NCBI RefSeq assembly: GCF_023716925.1
Contig: NZ_JAMQQG010000046.1
Span: forward strand, 34,227 to 78,724
Source of the DNA: Frankia sp. R82
GTDB lineage: Bacteria; Actinomycetota; Actinomycetes; Frankiales; Frankiaceae
DNA: 44,498 bases
Direction: 5' to 3'
Shown: positions 32,437-43,356 of the stretch, piece after piece
Layout of the letters: every line of letters starts with the position of its first letter
How positions within the stretch are numbered: the stretch's first letter is position 1
Notes under the pieces: generated by a model
Database searches by the model: none
What the model saw: only the letters and a program-made list of their open reading frames with translations
What the model was told of the DNA's origin: nothing
Translations under genes and position numbers: made by a program

Positions 32437-32525
32437 GTCCTTGACTCCCGGGTTCGCACGTCCACACACGTCCACCTGCGCCCGCGCACGTCTTATACGC
32501 GGCTCGCGGCATGATGCCAACCCTG

Positions 32526-34970
32526 TCAGGGCCGTTCTCCGGGTCCGAAAACGGGTCGGTGAACAATCTCCGAGCTCGTGGTCCGCAGGCCGGCCCAGAT
32601 GCGGTCGCGGGCGCGGGTGATGGCGACGTAGAGCTGGCGGCGTTCGAGGCGGAGGCGTTCGCGCAGTGCGTCGTCGGACTCGTCGGCTTTCCGCGGGCGT
32701 GGGAACAGGTCGCGGTCGGGGATCCACACGTGCGCGAAGTCGAGGCTCTTCACCCGCGCGTACGTCCCGACCTTGACGCTCTCCTGGCGGCTGCCGTCAT
32801 ACGCGCGCAGCGCCATGGCCGGGATCTGACGGCGGCGCAGCACCGTCAGCCACCGTTCGACGGCCTGGTCCGTCGGGACGAGCACGGCCATGTCGCCGAA
32901 ACGGGCACCGCGCTCGGTGTGCAGGCGCAGCAGGTCGTCGCACAGTCGCTCGTCCTGCGCGGCGGCGCTGGGCAGCCGCTCCTCGCAGACCTCCCCGCCG
33001 GCACGTTCCACGTCCACGGGCCGCCGGCCCTGCACCTCGACCCCGTCCAGGTCGTCGAAACCGTCGTCGGCGAGGACGGCCTGGGCGTACCGCAGGATGT
33101 TCGCGCCGTTGCGGTAGTTACGGCCGAGGACGGTGGACCGTCCGACGACGGAGACACCGGCCTCGGCCAGCGTGAACCCACCCGGGTAGATCGACTGCTG
33201 CCCGTCACCGACGACGAGCAGCCCGTCCGGCCGGTCTCCGACCAGGGCGTGCAGCAGCTGCAGGCCCACGCAGGTGAGGTCCTGCACCTCGTCCACGATC
33301 ACCGCGTCGTACCGCCCGGTGCCACCGGACGGGCCTGGCACCCCGGCGGCACCGGACGGGCCGGAGGCGCGTACGAGGTCGCGGGCCAGCAGCAGCAAGT
33401 CGTCGAAGTCCAGGACGTCACACTCGATGCGCAGGGTCTCGTAGCGCTCATACAGGTCCCAGACCGCACGCCGGTGCACCGGCTGCAGCGCCGTGCTGCG
33501 CCCGACCCTGGACAGGGTCGCGTACTGCTCGAACCCACGCAGCCCGCGGCCCTTGATGACCTTGGAGATCTCCTCCTGCCAGTAGGACAGCGGCAGCCCC
33601 AGTCCCGACAGCACCGAGTGCCGACCCACCTGGGCCCAGGCACGCCTGAAGCAGAGCCTGACCCTGTCCTTCTCGACGTGGCCGGACAGCCCCCGCGCCT
33701 CCAGGCAACGCCGGGCGAACTGGTGCACCGTGACGAAGTCGACCCGTGCCACGTGCTCCGGCGCCATCCGGGCCAGCAGTGCCCGGTTGACCGGCCCGAG
33801 CGTGCTCACCAGCGAGGTGAACAGCACCCGGTCTCCGCGGGCGGCCAGGTACTTGGCCCGGTGCAGCGCGACGACCGTCTTGCCGGTGCCCGCCGCGCCC
33901 CGCACCCGCGCCGGCCCCGACCAGCGCCGCCCCGCCAACCTCGCCTGGGACGGGTGCAGCCACGTCATCCAGGACTCGACCGGCTCGCGCGCCGCCGCGA
34001 CCAGCAGGTCCTGCCACAGTTCGCCCATCCCCGGCAGCGTCTCCAGCGCCGCCGGCGTCCTCTGGACCGCCGCCGTCATCTGGACCGCCGGAACCGCCGG
34101 AACGGCCGGAACCGGCGGAGTGACCGGCGCCGGGTGCGACGGCGGCGTCGTCCGCGTCGTCGGCGTCGTCGGCGTCCGGGCAGCACCGCGGTCCCTGTTC
34201 GCCCGGGTGTCGCGGGGGGATGCCGTGACGCCGTGCGTCCGCGCGGGTGTCGATCCACCCGGCCGCCGGCCCTCGTCTCGCGGCATCGGCGGGCAGCCCT
34301 GGTCAAGGCATTCCAGCAGGCGTTCCACCGGCTCCGGGCCCAGCCGAACGCCCTGGCGCAACAGATAGCCGGTGAGGTCCTGCTGCCCGAGGACGGCCAC
34401 CCGGTCGAGCTGCTCGTGGAGGCCACGGCGCCCGGCCATCACCAGCAGTGGCACGACCTCGGTCGGGGGCAGCCCCGCCTCGGCGACCACGTCCTCAACA
34501 GCGGTGGTCTGCTCCAGCAGCTTGCGCACACTGTCGTCGGCGTCCGCCTGCCCGCGCCACAGCCGGCCACCCTCGACGCCGAACTCCCGCCAGTTCTTGA
34601 CGTCCACCACGAACACCCCGCCGGGGCCGACGACGATCACGTCGATGTTGGCCTTACGGGTACCCGGCCAGCGCCGATCCGCCAACACCTGCCAACCGAC
34701 GTCGACCATGCCGACCAACACCCGCACCACGCTCTGCTCCCCGCGCCCACCAGCGGCCCAGCGATCCCGGGTGCGCACCAGCTCACGGAGCAGTTCCTCG
34801 AAGTGGCGCACCTGCCGCGCCACCCCGTCGATCTCGAGCTCGAGCTGCGCGACCTGCCCGAACGCCGACGGCTCGACCAGCTCCGCCTGCTCCGCCTGCT
34901 CGGCCAGCCGCACGCGGCCAGGACCGGATGCGACGGGCAGGCGCCTGGAGGCCGGCGGGCCCGAATACAC
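32526..34970 (-). CDS. NERD-domain UvrD/Rep-like helicase
   Basis: An 814-residue protein. A helical N-terminus (residues 30-70) precedes a NERD nuclease-related domain (about 75-200), with GEQSVVRVL and RKANIDVIVVGPGGVFVVDVKNWREF (D110, D123, K125). Then comes a long low-complexity Pro/Thr linker (235-310). The superfamily 1 helicase follows: Walker A GAAGTGKT (358-365), motif II DEVQD (D560-D564), GDGQQSIY (588-595), RNYRNG (617-622) and motif VI YVAITRARDR (781-790). Such proteins act in DNA repair or in defence against foreign DNA. GTG 34970 has GAGGAGG upstream. The 2B-like region is reduced. It is a lone gene apart from the PPOX gene after it. Confidence 0.88.
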   Translation of the reverse strand: MYSGPPASRRLPVASGPGRVRLAEQAEQAELVEPSAFGQVAQLELEIDGVARQVRHFEELLRELVRTRDRWAAGGRGEQSVVRVLVGMVDVGWQVLADRRWPGTRKANIDVIVVGPGGVFVVDVKNWREFGVEGGRLWRGQADADDSVRKLLEQTTAVEDVVAEAGLPPTEVVPLLVMAGRRGLHEQLDRVAVLGQQDLTGYLLRQGVRLGPEPVERLLECLDQGCPPMPRDEGRRPGGSTPARTHGVTASPRDTRANRDRGAARTPTTPTTRTTPPSHPAPVTPPVPAVPAVPAVQMTAAVQRTPAALETLPGMGELWQDLLVAAAREPVESWMTWLHPSQARLAGRRWSGPARVRGAAGTGKTVVALHRAKYLAARGDRVLFTSLVSTLGPVNRALLARMAPEHVARVDFVTVHQFARRCLEARGLSGHVEKDRVRLCFRRAWAQVGRHSVLSGLGLPLSYWQEEISKVIKGRGLRGFEQYATLSRVGRSTALQPVHRRAVWDLYERYETLRIECDVLDFDDLLLLARDLVRASGPSGAAGVPGPSGGTGRYDAVIVDEVQDLTCVGLQLLHALVGDRPDGLLVVGDGQQSIYPGGFTLAEAGVSVVGRSTVLGRNYRNGANILRYAQAVLADDGFDDLDGVEVQGRRPVDVERAGGEVCEERLPSAAAQDERLCDDLLRLHTERGARFGDMAVLVPTDQAVERWLTVLRRRQIPAMALRAYDGSRQESVKVGTYARVKSLDFAHVWIPDRDLFPRPRKADESDDALRERLRLERRQLYVAITRARDRIWAGLRTTSSEIVHRPVFGPGERP

Positions 34971-36276
<1,306 letters not shown>

Positions 36277-36283
36277 CCACATG

Positions 36284-36321
36284 GATCAGCCCGGCCAGGC
36301 GTCGATCAGCCCGGCCAGGCG
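36284..36321 (+). repeat. 18-bp direct repeat at convergent gene ends
   Basis: The unit GATCAGCCCGGCCAGGCG occurs at 36284-36301 and again at 36304-36321, identical, with a 2-base gap (period 20). The second copy covers the last codons and the stop of the DUF6457-like gene. It may be a duplication made by replication slippage. Confidence 0.9.
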
Positions 36322-36542
36322 ACGGCCAGCGCGGCGGCCGTGCCGAAGGCGTCGGCGGGATCGGCTCCGCGTCCGACAGCCAGCCCGACGAGAAAGGCCG
36401 AGACCGGCGCGGCCGGGCGAGCGATGCCATGGGCGGCGTCCCGGGCCAGGTCGAGCACCGCCGTGGTGTCGACCTGACCCGGGTCGAGGCCGAGCGCGCC
36501 GCACAACGCGGCCACCCAGGCGCTCAGATCAGGCTCACTCAT
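36306..36542 (-). CDS. DUF6457-like small protein
   Basis: A 78-residue, mostly helical protein: LSAWVAALCGALGLDPGQVDTTAVLDLARDAAHGIARPAAPVSAFLVGLAVGRG, then DPADAFGTAAALAVAW. The pattern LDLARDAAHGIARPAAP is the hallmark of DUF6457, a small domain often fused to or near molybdopterin-guanine-dinucleotide biosynthesis proteins; here it stands alone. The start is ATG 36542 with GGAGG upstream on the minus strand. The role is unknown; a link to molybdenum cofactor use is inferred from the family only. Confidence 0.82.
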   Translation of the reverse strand: MSEPDLSAWVAALCGALGLDPGQVDTTAVLDLARDAAHGIARPAAPVSAFLVGLAVGRGADPADAFGTAAALAVAWPG

Positions 36543-37256
36543 CGGGCCCACCTCCGCCTCCACCAGGCTGACGGACCACCTGTCACAGGAACGAGATCCG
36601 CAGGCAAGCCCGGCTCCGCCCCCATTCTGGCCCCGCCCCACCCCGGTAGCCACTCCTTGCAGCGCCCTCCCGAGCACGATCTGTCCGACCAGGTCGCCGC
36701 GGGGGCAAAACGGACATACATCCCCCATCGCGACCCGGTTGGCGTTCCCGCCCGCACCACCTGACCACATCGGCGACTCAGGGTGAATACTGGCGGCGGA
36801 GCTGGCCCGACCGCCAAGAAAGACTCGCCGACCGGCTGGCGTGTCCCGGCGGGCCCTGGCCGGTCAACGCCGAAATAGGCCACCCGCGCTTTCTCAACGG
36901 GAGCCGACCGTCCACGCTCTCCGCCAAGGCCGTACATGGTCGTACGTTGTGGCCCGGCAGCCCCCAACAAATCCCAGACGCAGCGCAAAATACCCTCTGA
37001 CCAGCGCCGATATGGACGGCGACAGCCCGGCATCCGCTGCGGCACAGCATGATCGTCAAAAGATGACGACATGTTGCCCCCGCTGTGCCCGCAACCCGAC
37101 AGAACACGGTGTATCTTGCGACGGTGCGCAGCCATACCCTGCCGCGTTACACGAAAGCGTGTTTCGGCGGGTATCTCACGGCTCAACCGCGAGCGCATGA
37201 GTGACCTGGCACCCGGGGGGTCGGGCGCTGCGTGAGCCTTGGGGGAGGCCACACTT
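36543..37256. other. Intergenic region before the VWA-tubulin cassette
   Basis: 714 bases. I see no gene: frames on both strands give Arg/Pro/Cys-rich shadows. A short inverted repeat ACACG-AAAG-CGTGT (37149-37162) lies about 95 bases before the VWA gene and could be an operator or weak hairpin. The promoter of the cassette must lie here, but no consensus hexamers are clear. Confidence 0.5.
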
Positions 37257-40025
37257 ATGGCGAACCGAACCGCCGGCTCCGTCCGCGGGATGACCCGTGT
37301 GCTGATGGCCGCCGCGGGTGCCGTTCTCCTGGTCGCCCCGCTGGGGATGCCCGCCGTCGCCGAGCCGGTCGGCGGCCCCGCCACGGTGGGCGCCGACGGC
37401 CGGCCACGGGTACACGCCGTGGTGCTCGTCGACGAGTCGAACAGCGAGACTCCCGAGACCGTCCGACAGGAGGCCGAGGCCGCGGGCCTGATCGCCACCA
37501 GCCAGCAGCTCGACACGGGCTCAAAGGTCGCGGTGGTCGGTTTCGGCACCGATGACTTTCCCGAGGTCAGCCGCCAGCAGCACGGCGCGACCGACGAGGT
37601 CTGCCCGCTCGCGCAGGTCGGCAGCACCGACTTCCGGACCTGCCTGGGTCGGCTGCACCTGCGGACCATCGAGGAGGGCAACGGCACCGACCACGCCGCC
37701 GCCCTGACCAAGGCGCTGGACATCCTCGAGACGGCGAAGGACCCGTCCTCCTTCAATGTGGTGTTCCTGCTGACCGACGGCGGTCTGCGGGTGGACAACG
37801 TCCAGCGTTACGGGGCGAGGCTGCCCAACGCCGACGCGACGATGCAGTCGCGGATGACCGCCGCGATGGGAGTGACCGCGGACGACGTCGGGCCGCGGGC
37901 CAGGGCCCTGGGCGCGCAGATCTGGCCGGTCGGCTTCGGCCAGGTGCTCAACCGGGACTGGATGGCCCGCCTGCCCGGCTTCGGCGCCGGCACCAGCCAG
38001 AACTGCCAGAAGGTCCCGGTGGCCGCGCCGGCCCCCCTGTACGCCGAGACCGCCGCGGACATCGCCGAGGCCCTGGACCGGGCGCTGGCGAACGCGAGCT
38101 GCATGGGCTTCGCCACCAGACGCGGCCAGGGCGGGCCCGGTGACCCGGTGACCCTGTCGCTGAACATCCCGTCCACCGCGTCCAGTGCCACCATCAACGC
38201 ACTCAAGCGCGAACCCGGCATCAAGGTCACCTACACGGACCCTCGGGGCCGGGTCGTGCAGGGCTCCGGCCGCCGCGACGGCTCGTTCTTCACCCTGAAC
38301 AACAGCGCCCCCACCTCCGAGTCGCTGTTCATCGCCAGCCCCTACCCGGGTACCTGGAAGGTGACCTTCACCTGGCCCTCGGACGCCCGGCCGCAGACCG
38401 TGCAGGCCGATCTGACCTGGATCGGCCAGCTGAGCTCGGTGGTCCGCCTCTCGCCGGCGTCCCCGAAGCCGGGCGAGTCCGCGACGGTGCACGTCACACT
38501 GCAGACCAGCCGCGGGGAGCCCGCCGACCCCCGTGAGCTCGCCGGACTCGTGTTCGACGCGCAGCTGGCCGGGGACGGCTTCGCCCCCGTGCCGGTGACC
38601 CTGACCGACAACGGTCAGGGCGGCGACGAGAAGGCCGGCGACGGCAGTTACACCGGCCAGGTCAGTGTGCCCAGCGGCGCGACCGGGCTGCTGTCGCTGA
38701 CCGGAAGCATCACCGGTGCGGGTCTGCGGGGCACCGTGCAGCGCGCGACCTACCGGATTCCGGGGCCGCGTGACGGCGGCGCGGTCGTGGAAATGCGTAC
38801 GCCCGACGACGTCCACCGCGGGGCCTCGGTCAGTGGCCTGCTGCGGGCGGACAATCCGTCGGGCACGGCCCGTCAGGTCTCGTTGCGCCCGGCCGGCCTG
38901 GCCGGGGTGTCCCTCGACCCGGTCACGGTGACCGTGCCGGCCGGGGCCAGCGGCTTCGAACAGAAGCTGACGCTGTCCGTCGCGTCGGATGCCGCCTACG
39001 GGCCGCGGCACGGGGTCATCCGGGTGTCCGTCGCCCCCGGAGGCTCGACGACCGGAGGCTCGACGACCGGCGGCTCGGCGGGCAGCGCGGCGAACGAGGG
39101 GGCGGGGGTCGTCCTCACCGAGGAGCCGGTCAGTTTCGACGTGGACGAGCCGCCCGGGTGGCTCGCGCGGAACTGGCCGTACCTGCTCCTGGCCGCCGTC
39201 GTCCTGCTGCTCGCCATCCTCGCCGCCCTGCTGCTGCGGGCCCGGCGGCGCCGCGCCGTCGACGTCTCCCAGCTGCAGGCCTTCGCCACCCGTGGGGACG
39301 GGGCCGGCGCGGACCTGCCGGCCTCCCGGCAGTGGGCGGCCGCGTTTCGGTTCACCCTCAACGACGCGCCCGGGGTCCCGCTCACCCTCACCCAGGCGAA
39401 CCCGGGCGGCGGCGGCGTCTACACCGTCCGCCGGGCCAAGCACGGGCAGCTTGCCGTGCACACCCCGGGCGGTGAGGTTCGGACCCTGCTCCCGGGCACC
39501 CGGTTCCCGGCCGGCATGTCCGGTGCCCAGCTGTGGATCGAGGACCGGCGGCTGCAGGGTCTCGCTCCGAGCACGCCGCCGTCCGACGATCCGTGGAGTG
39601 GCGGCGGCACCGAGGCGAACAGTGCCGACCCGTTCGGTGGTGGCGGCGGCGAGCCCGATCCGTACGCGACCATCGCCGGCCAGGACCCGTTCGCCGGCGC
39701 CGGCGGCAATGCCCGTGTCAACGGCCATGGCGACACCCCGCCGTACAACGCCAGCCAGTACAACGCCAGCCCGTACAGCGCCAGCCCGTACGGCAACGGT
39801 CCGTACGGCGGCGATCCGTACGGCACCCCGGCCGGGTCGGCTCCGCCAGGCGGCGCCGGTCCCGGCACACCTGCCGGGACGGGTGCGCGGGCGGACGACT
39901 ACCGGGCGATGTCCGAGGCACCCACCCTTCAGCCCGGCCAGCCCGGCCAGCGGCCGGCACAGCCACCCGGGCAACCGCCGGCGAACCCGTGGCCGGCCGA
40001 CGACTGGAACAACACGCAGTTCTGA
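37257..40025 (+). CDS. Membrane-anchored extracellular VWA-domain protein
   Basis: A 922-residue protein. It has a signal peptide (residues 1-35, AVA before the cut), then a VWA domain with MIDAS residues D59-S61-S63 (DESNS), a threonine in EGNGTDHAAAL and the aspartate in FLLTDGG. Ig-like or beta-sandwich segments follow (about 300-520), including an acidic calcium-like loop DNGQGGDEKAGDGSYTG. A single membrane helix (about 642-662) is followed by RARRRRA (stop-transfer), and then a cytoplasmic tail. The tail has a beta-rich section (FRFTLNDAPGVPLTLTQ) and a low-complexity end of repeated NAS/SPYG units. The start is ATG 37257 with GGGGGAGG upstream. The exterior binds a ligand by metal; the tail may contact the next gene's product. 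Confidence 0.85.
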   Translation: MANRTAGSVRGMTRVLMAAAGAVLLVAPLGMPAVAEPVGGPATVGADGRPRVHAVVLVDESNSETPETVRQEAEAAGLIATSQQLDTGSKVAVVGFGTDDFPEVSRQQHGATDEVCPLAQVGSTDFRTCLGRLHLRTIEEGNGTDHAAALTKALDILETAKDPSSFNVVFLLTDGGLRVDNVQRYGARLPNADATMQSRMTAAMGVTADDVGPRARALGAQIWPVGFGQVLNRDWMARLPGFGAGTSQNCQKVPVAAPAPLYAETAADIAEALDRALANASCMGFATRRGQGGPGDPVTLSLNIPSTASSATINALKREPGIKVTYTDPRGRVVQGSGRRDGSFFTLNNSAPTSESLFIASPYPGTWKVTFTWPSDARPQTVQADLTWIGQLSSVVRLSPASPKPGESATVHVTLQTSRGEPADPRELAGLVFDAQLAGDGFAPVPVTLTDNGQGGDEKAGDGSYTGQVSVPSGATGLLSLTGSITGAGLRGTVQRATYRIPGPRDGGAVVEMRTPDDVHRGASVSGLLRADNPSGTARQVSLRPAGLAGVSLDPVTVTVPAGASGFEQKLTLSVASDAAYGPRHGVIRVSVAPGGSTTGGSTTGGSAGSAANEGAGVVLTEEPVSFDVDEPPGWLARNWPYLLLAAVVLLLAILAALLLRARRRRAVDVSQLQAFATRGDGAGADLPASRQWAAAFRFTLNDAPGVPLTLTQANPGGGGVYTVRRAKHGQLAVHTPGGEVRTLLPGTRFPAGMSGAQLWIEDRRLQGLAPSTPPSDDPWSGGGTEANSADPFGGGGGEPDPYATIAGQDPFAGAGGNARVNGHGDTPPYNASQYNASPYSASPYGNGPYGGDPYGTPAGSAPPGGAGPGTPAGTGARADDYRAMSEAPTLQPGQPGQRPAQPPGQPPANPWPADDWNNTQF

Positions 40026-40176
40026 GCACCCGCACCCATCCACGACCGACCCACCGAACGCGACCGCACACACCCGGCCCGACCCACGCCACCGGGCAGG
40101 GCCGGGCAGGACCCCGGGCAGGACCGACCGCCGGACACCGGGCACGACCCAGCGCAGAACACGGATCGGGATACGT

Positions 40177-43100
40177 ATGCCGACACGCGACACCGCCTTC
40201 GGGCTGAACATCTACCAGCCACTGGTCTTCGTGGGACTGGGGGGCACCGGCTGCGCGATCGGCACCGAACTCGAGCGGCGGCTGCGCGAGTCGCTGTGCG
40301 GGCCGGACGGTACGGCGTTCGCCGAGCGGATGGGCACCCACGGCAACTCCGGCTATCTGCCCTACCAGCTGCCCGGCTGCCTGCAGTTCGTCTACGCGGA
40401 CCTCAACGAGGCCGAGCTCGACCGCATCCACGGTGCGACCGTCCCCGCGCCGATGCACCACCAGGCGGCGGCCCGCAACGCCCAGCTGGTCCGCGGGCTG
40501 GTGCCGAAGTTCCAGACCTACGCGGAGGTCGCGGCGAACCTGCGGATGACCGCCGGGCAGTTCGTCCAGTCGTGGCTGCCGCCGATCCTGGACGAGCCGC
40601 TGGTCGCGCCGATCACCAAGGGAGCGGGGCAGCTGCCGACGGTGGGCCGGGCGGCGCTGTTCGAGACGGTGCGTGAGGACATCGGCCCGGGCCAGCAGCC
40701 GCTGCGCGACGCGATCGACGCCGTCAGCCGGGCCGGTGCCGAACTCGGCGTGCTCGGCGGGCGGTCGAACCGGTCGTGCGACGTGTTCGTCGCCTTCTCG
40801 GTGGCCGGCGGTACCGGCACCGGCATCTTCTACGACTACCTGCATCTCATCGCGGACGCGTTCGACCGGGCCCGCATCGGCGCGCAGATCTACCCGCTGG
40901 TGCTCATGCCGAGCGCCTTCGACGAGGGCCGCGGCGGGGGCCGCTCGGCGCAGCTCAACGCCGGGCGTGCCCTGCTCGACCTGTTCCGCCTGGTGGACGA
41001 CCAGAACGCCCGCAAGGCCAGGCGGGTGCTGGGCCATTCGGACAACATCGGCCGTCCGATCGACGTCGCCTACCCGGGCCGCAAGATCCAGATCGCGTCG
41101 GGCACGGTACAGACCGGCTTCCTGTTCAGCCGCACCCCGGGGATGGACAAGGACGACATCCACCGTTCGATCTCGTCGCTGGTGCTGTCGCTGATCACCT
41201 CCGAGCAGCAGGCCGAGCAGGCGGCCGTGGTCGGTCAGTCGTTCCAGTCGTTCGCCGACTCGTTCATCAACAGTGCGGCCGAACGGCACACCGCCGCCGA
41301 CTCCGGCATCGGACATCGCGGCGTGTCCACGGCGCTGGTCGCGTCGCTGACCGTGCCCGGGGACGCGCTCGCCGAGCTCGTCGCCGGCCGGCTGCTGGCG
41401 CGGGCCGTTCCCTTGCTGGAGAGCCCGACGCCGGGCGGGGAGCGCAACATCCCGCTGATCGGAAAGATGGCGCGGGCGGCGAACCTCGACGAGATCCTCG
41501 ACCGGCCGGACCTGCCGGTCGGCACGCCGCGGGTCACCGACGGCGCCGCGGAGATCAAACGCTCGCTGACCGACTACTCCGACAACATCGGCGCCGTCCT
41601 GCGGGCCCAGGCCACGCAGCTCACCGGGCAGGCCCAGGAGATCGCCGGGCAGCGGTTCCAGCCGGTGCAGGCCGCCCGGACGATGCTCGACGAGGTGGAC
41701 GTCCTCCATCTGCGCCGGATCATCCGCGGGCATCCGGAGCTGCTCGACCCGCCGGACCGCAGCGGCCTGCTCGGCCTGCTCGACGCGCGTAAGAACACCC
41801 CACCGCAGGTACCGAACCGGCCGCAGGTCAGCGCCGCGGCCCCCGTACTGCCCGACATCCGCAACCGGTTCCCCGGCAAGGCGAAGTGGGGTGACCCGCC
41901 GGTGCAGCAGGCCATCGCCACCCTGCAGCACTGGCACCGGTGGAACACCTGGCGGCTGTGGCACGAGGCGTGGGGCCGCCAGACCCGGGTCTGGCAGCAG
42001 AAGATGAACGTCGCCGTCGGCCATGTGGACGACTTCGCCGACGCCCTCACCGTGTTCGCCCGCGCGGAACCGGACGAGTTCGACCGCCGCACGATCGCAC
42101 TCAGCCAGGACCGGACCGGCATCCGTCAACTGCTGCCCGCCGGCGGCAACCTCGAGGTGTTCTACCGCACGGTGCTGCGGGCGTTCCTGCAGCGTGGCGG
42201 GCTGCCCGAGGGTGCCACCGAGGCGGACGTGCTGCGGCTGCTGCTGCACGGCTCCGACTGGCAGCGGGCCTTCGAGGAGATCACCGAACGGGCCGCGCCG
42301 CAGCGGGCGGTGGCCATCCTGCGCGACCGGCTCAAGCAGGAGGTCCGGTCGCTGTTCGCCGAGGCGGAGGGCGGTGGGGTGCCGTTGCTGCCGTCGATGG
42401 GCCGACTGCTGGCCCGGGCCGCCAGCAGCGCCGCACCCGACGTCGACCCGCTGGACCTGCGCCAGTTCCTCGACCAGCTGCGCGCGTTGCTGCCCGGCGG
42501 GTTCAGCCCCGACGGCTCCGGCCGCCTGAAGATCCTGATCGCGCACCCGGCGGTCAAGCACGCCGGCGCCGGCGAGGTCGAGGCCTGTCTGCGCGACGAA
42601 CTGGCGTTGCCCACCGGGCAGGGCGTGACCCCCGACTTCCGGCCCGGACAGCCTGACTCGATCGTCGTGGTGCTCTTTCGCAGTTCGATGGCCGTCAACG
42701 AGGTGCGGGAGGTCCGGGAGCTGCTGCGGTTCTGGTCGCAGGCGGTCACCCACAACGACCCGGCCGACTATCTGCGCTGGCGGCAGCGGCTGAGCTACAA
42801 CTACGGCTGGCTCGCGATGACCGAGGACAACCGCACCACGATCCTGCACCGGTTGCTGTGCGCGATGTGGAACGGACGGGTGCGGGTCACCGGGTCGCTG
42901 GAGTCGCCGGAGTCGATCCAGGTCAGCGCGGTCGAGTACGACGAGGCGCAGTCGATGTACCTGCCGCTGCACCGGATCGGGCAGACCTCGTCGTGGGGGT
43001 CGCTGCTGCGGGTCTACGAGCAGGCGATCGTCGAGGATGACGACGAGGCGCGCCGGGCGTTCACCCGCAGCCTGCGGATGATCCGCCCGGACGGACTCAC

Positions 43101-43356
43101 CCACGAACCGGTACCGCCCGCGGCGGTGTTCCGGATCTTCGTCGACCTGGCCGGGTCGGAGGTCGCCCGGATCGAGAAGTTCCGCACCGGACTGCCACCG
43201 GCCAGCCGCAGCCGGCTCGACCAGACCCTCGAGTTCTGGTCGACCACCGTGCCCGCCGCGCTGGACCGACCGTTCACCGAGGAGGGCGCGATCCGCGGGA
43301 ACCTGCGTGACCTCTACGAGTACACGGCCGAGGTCGAGTGGGCGGACGAGCGATGA
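40177..43356 (+). CDS. Tubulin-like (Tubulin_2-type) GTPase
   Basis: A 1,059-residue cytosolic protein. The N-terminus PLVFVGLGGTGCAIGTELERRL (residues 15-36) is the first nucleotide-binding loop. Residues 209-216, VAGGTGTG, are the tubulin/FtsZ signature (GGTGTG), followed by FYDYLHLIADAF. The C-terminal two thirds are helical with no recognised domain (KRSLTDYSDNIGAVLRAQ, YNYGWLAMTEDN and so on). It is much larger than FtsZ, as expected for the Tubulin_2 family of bacterial tubulin-like proteins, often encoded beside VWA genes. The start is ATG 40177, 151 bases after the VWA gene, so the two may be co-transcribed. Its stop overlaps the next ATG (ATGA), showing tight coupling. Confidence 0.85.
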   Translation: MPTRDTAFGLNIYQPLVFVGLGGTGCAIGTELERRLRESLCGPDGTAFAERMGTHGNSGYLPYQLPGCLQFVYADLNEAELDRIHGATVPAPMHHQAAARNAQLVRGLVPKFQTYAEVAANLRMTAGQFVQSWLPPILDEPLVAPITKGAGQLPTVGRAALFETVREDIGPGQQPLRDAIDAVSRAGAELGVLGGRSNRSCDVFVAFSVAGGTGTGIFYDYLHLIADAFDRARIGAQIYPLVLMPSAFDEGRGGGRSAQLNAGRALLDLFRLVDDQNARKARRVLGHSDNIGRPIDVAYPGRKIQIASGTVQTGFLFSRTPGMDKDDIHRSISSLVLSLITSEQQAEQAAVVGQSFQSFADSFINSAAERHTAADSGIGHRGVSTALVASLTVPGDALAELVAGRLLARAVPLLESPTPGGERNIPLIGKMARAANLDEILDRPDLPVGTPRVTDGAAEIKRSLTDYSDNIGAVLRAQATQLTGQAQEIAGQRFQPVQAARTMLDEVDVLHLRRIIRGHPELLDPPDRSGLLGLLDARKNTPPQVPNRPQVSAAAPVLPDIRNRFPGKAKWGDPPVQQAIATLQHWHRWNTWRLWHEAWGRQTRVWQQKMNVAVGHVDDFADALTVFARAEPDEFDRRTIALSQDRTGIRQLLPAGGNLEVFYRTVLRAFLQRGGLPEGATEADVLRLLLHGSDWQRAFEEITERAAPQRAVAILRDRLKQEVRSLFAEAEGGGVPLLPSMGRLLARAASSAAPDVDPLDLRQFLDQLRALLPGGFSPDGSGRLKILIAHPAVKHAGAGEVEACLRDELALPTGQGVTPDFRPGQPDSIVVVLFRSSMAVNEVREVRELLRFWSQAVTHNDPADYLRWRQRLSYNYGWLAMTEDNRTTILHRLLCAMWNGRVRVTGSLESPESIQVSAVEYDEAQSMYLPLHRIGQTSSWGSLLRVYEQAIVEDDDEARRAFTRSLRMIRPDGLTHEPVPPAAVFRIFVDLAGSEVARIEKFRTGLPPASRSRLDQTLEFWSTTVPAALDRPFTEEGAIRGNLRDLYEYTAEVEWADER

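Noticed and set aside
38989-40176. In-frame 5' extension of the tubulin-like gene
   Set aside because: The open frame reaches back through the VWA gene in another frame, but this part is Pro/Arg/Ser-rich. The tubulin N-terminal loop begins just after ATG 40177.
37521-40211. 896-codon minus-strand frame opposite the VWA gene
   Set aside because: It is the antisense shadow of a gene with signal peptide, MIDAS motif and membrane helix.
39718-43104. 1,128-codon minus-strand frame opposite the tubulin-like gene
   Set aside because: Composition (Arg/Gln/Val/Gly) and lack of any motif mark it as an antisense shadow.
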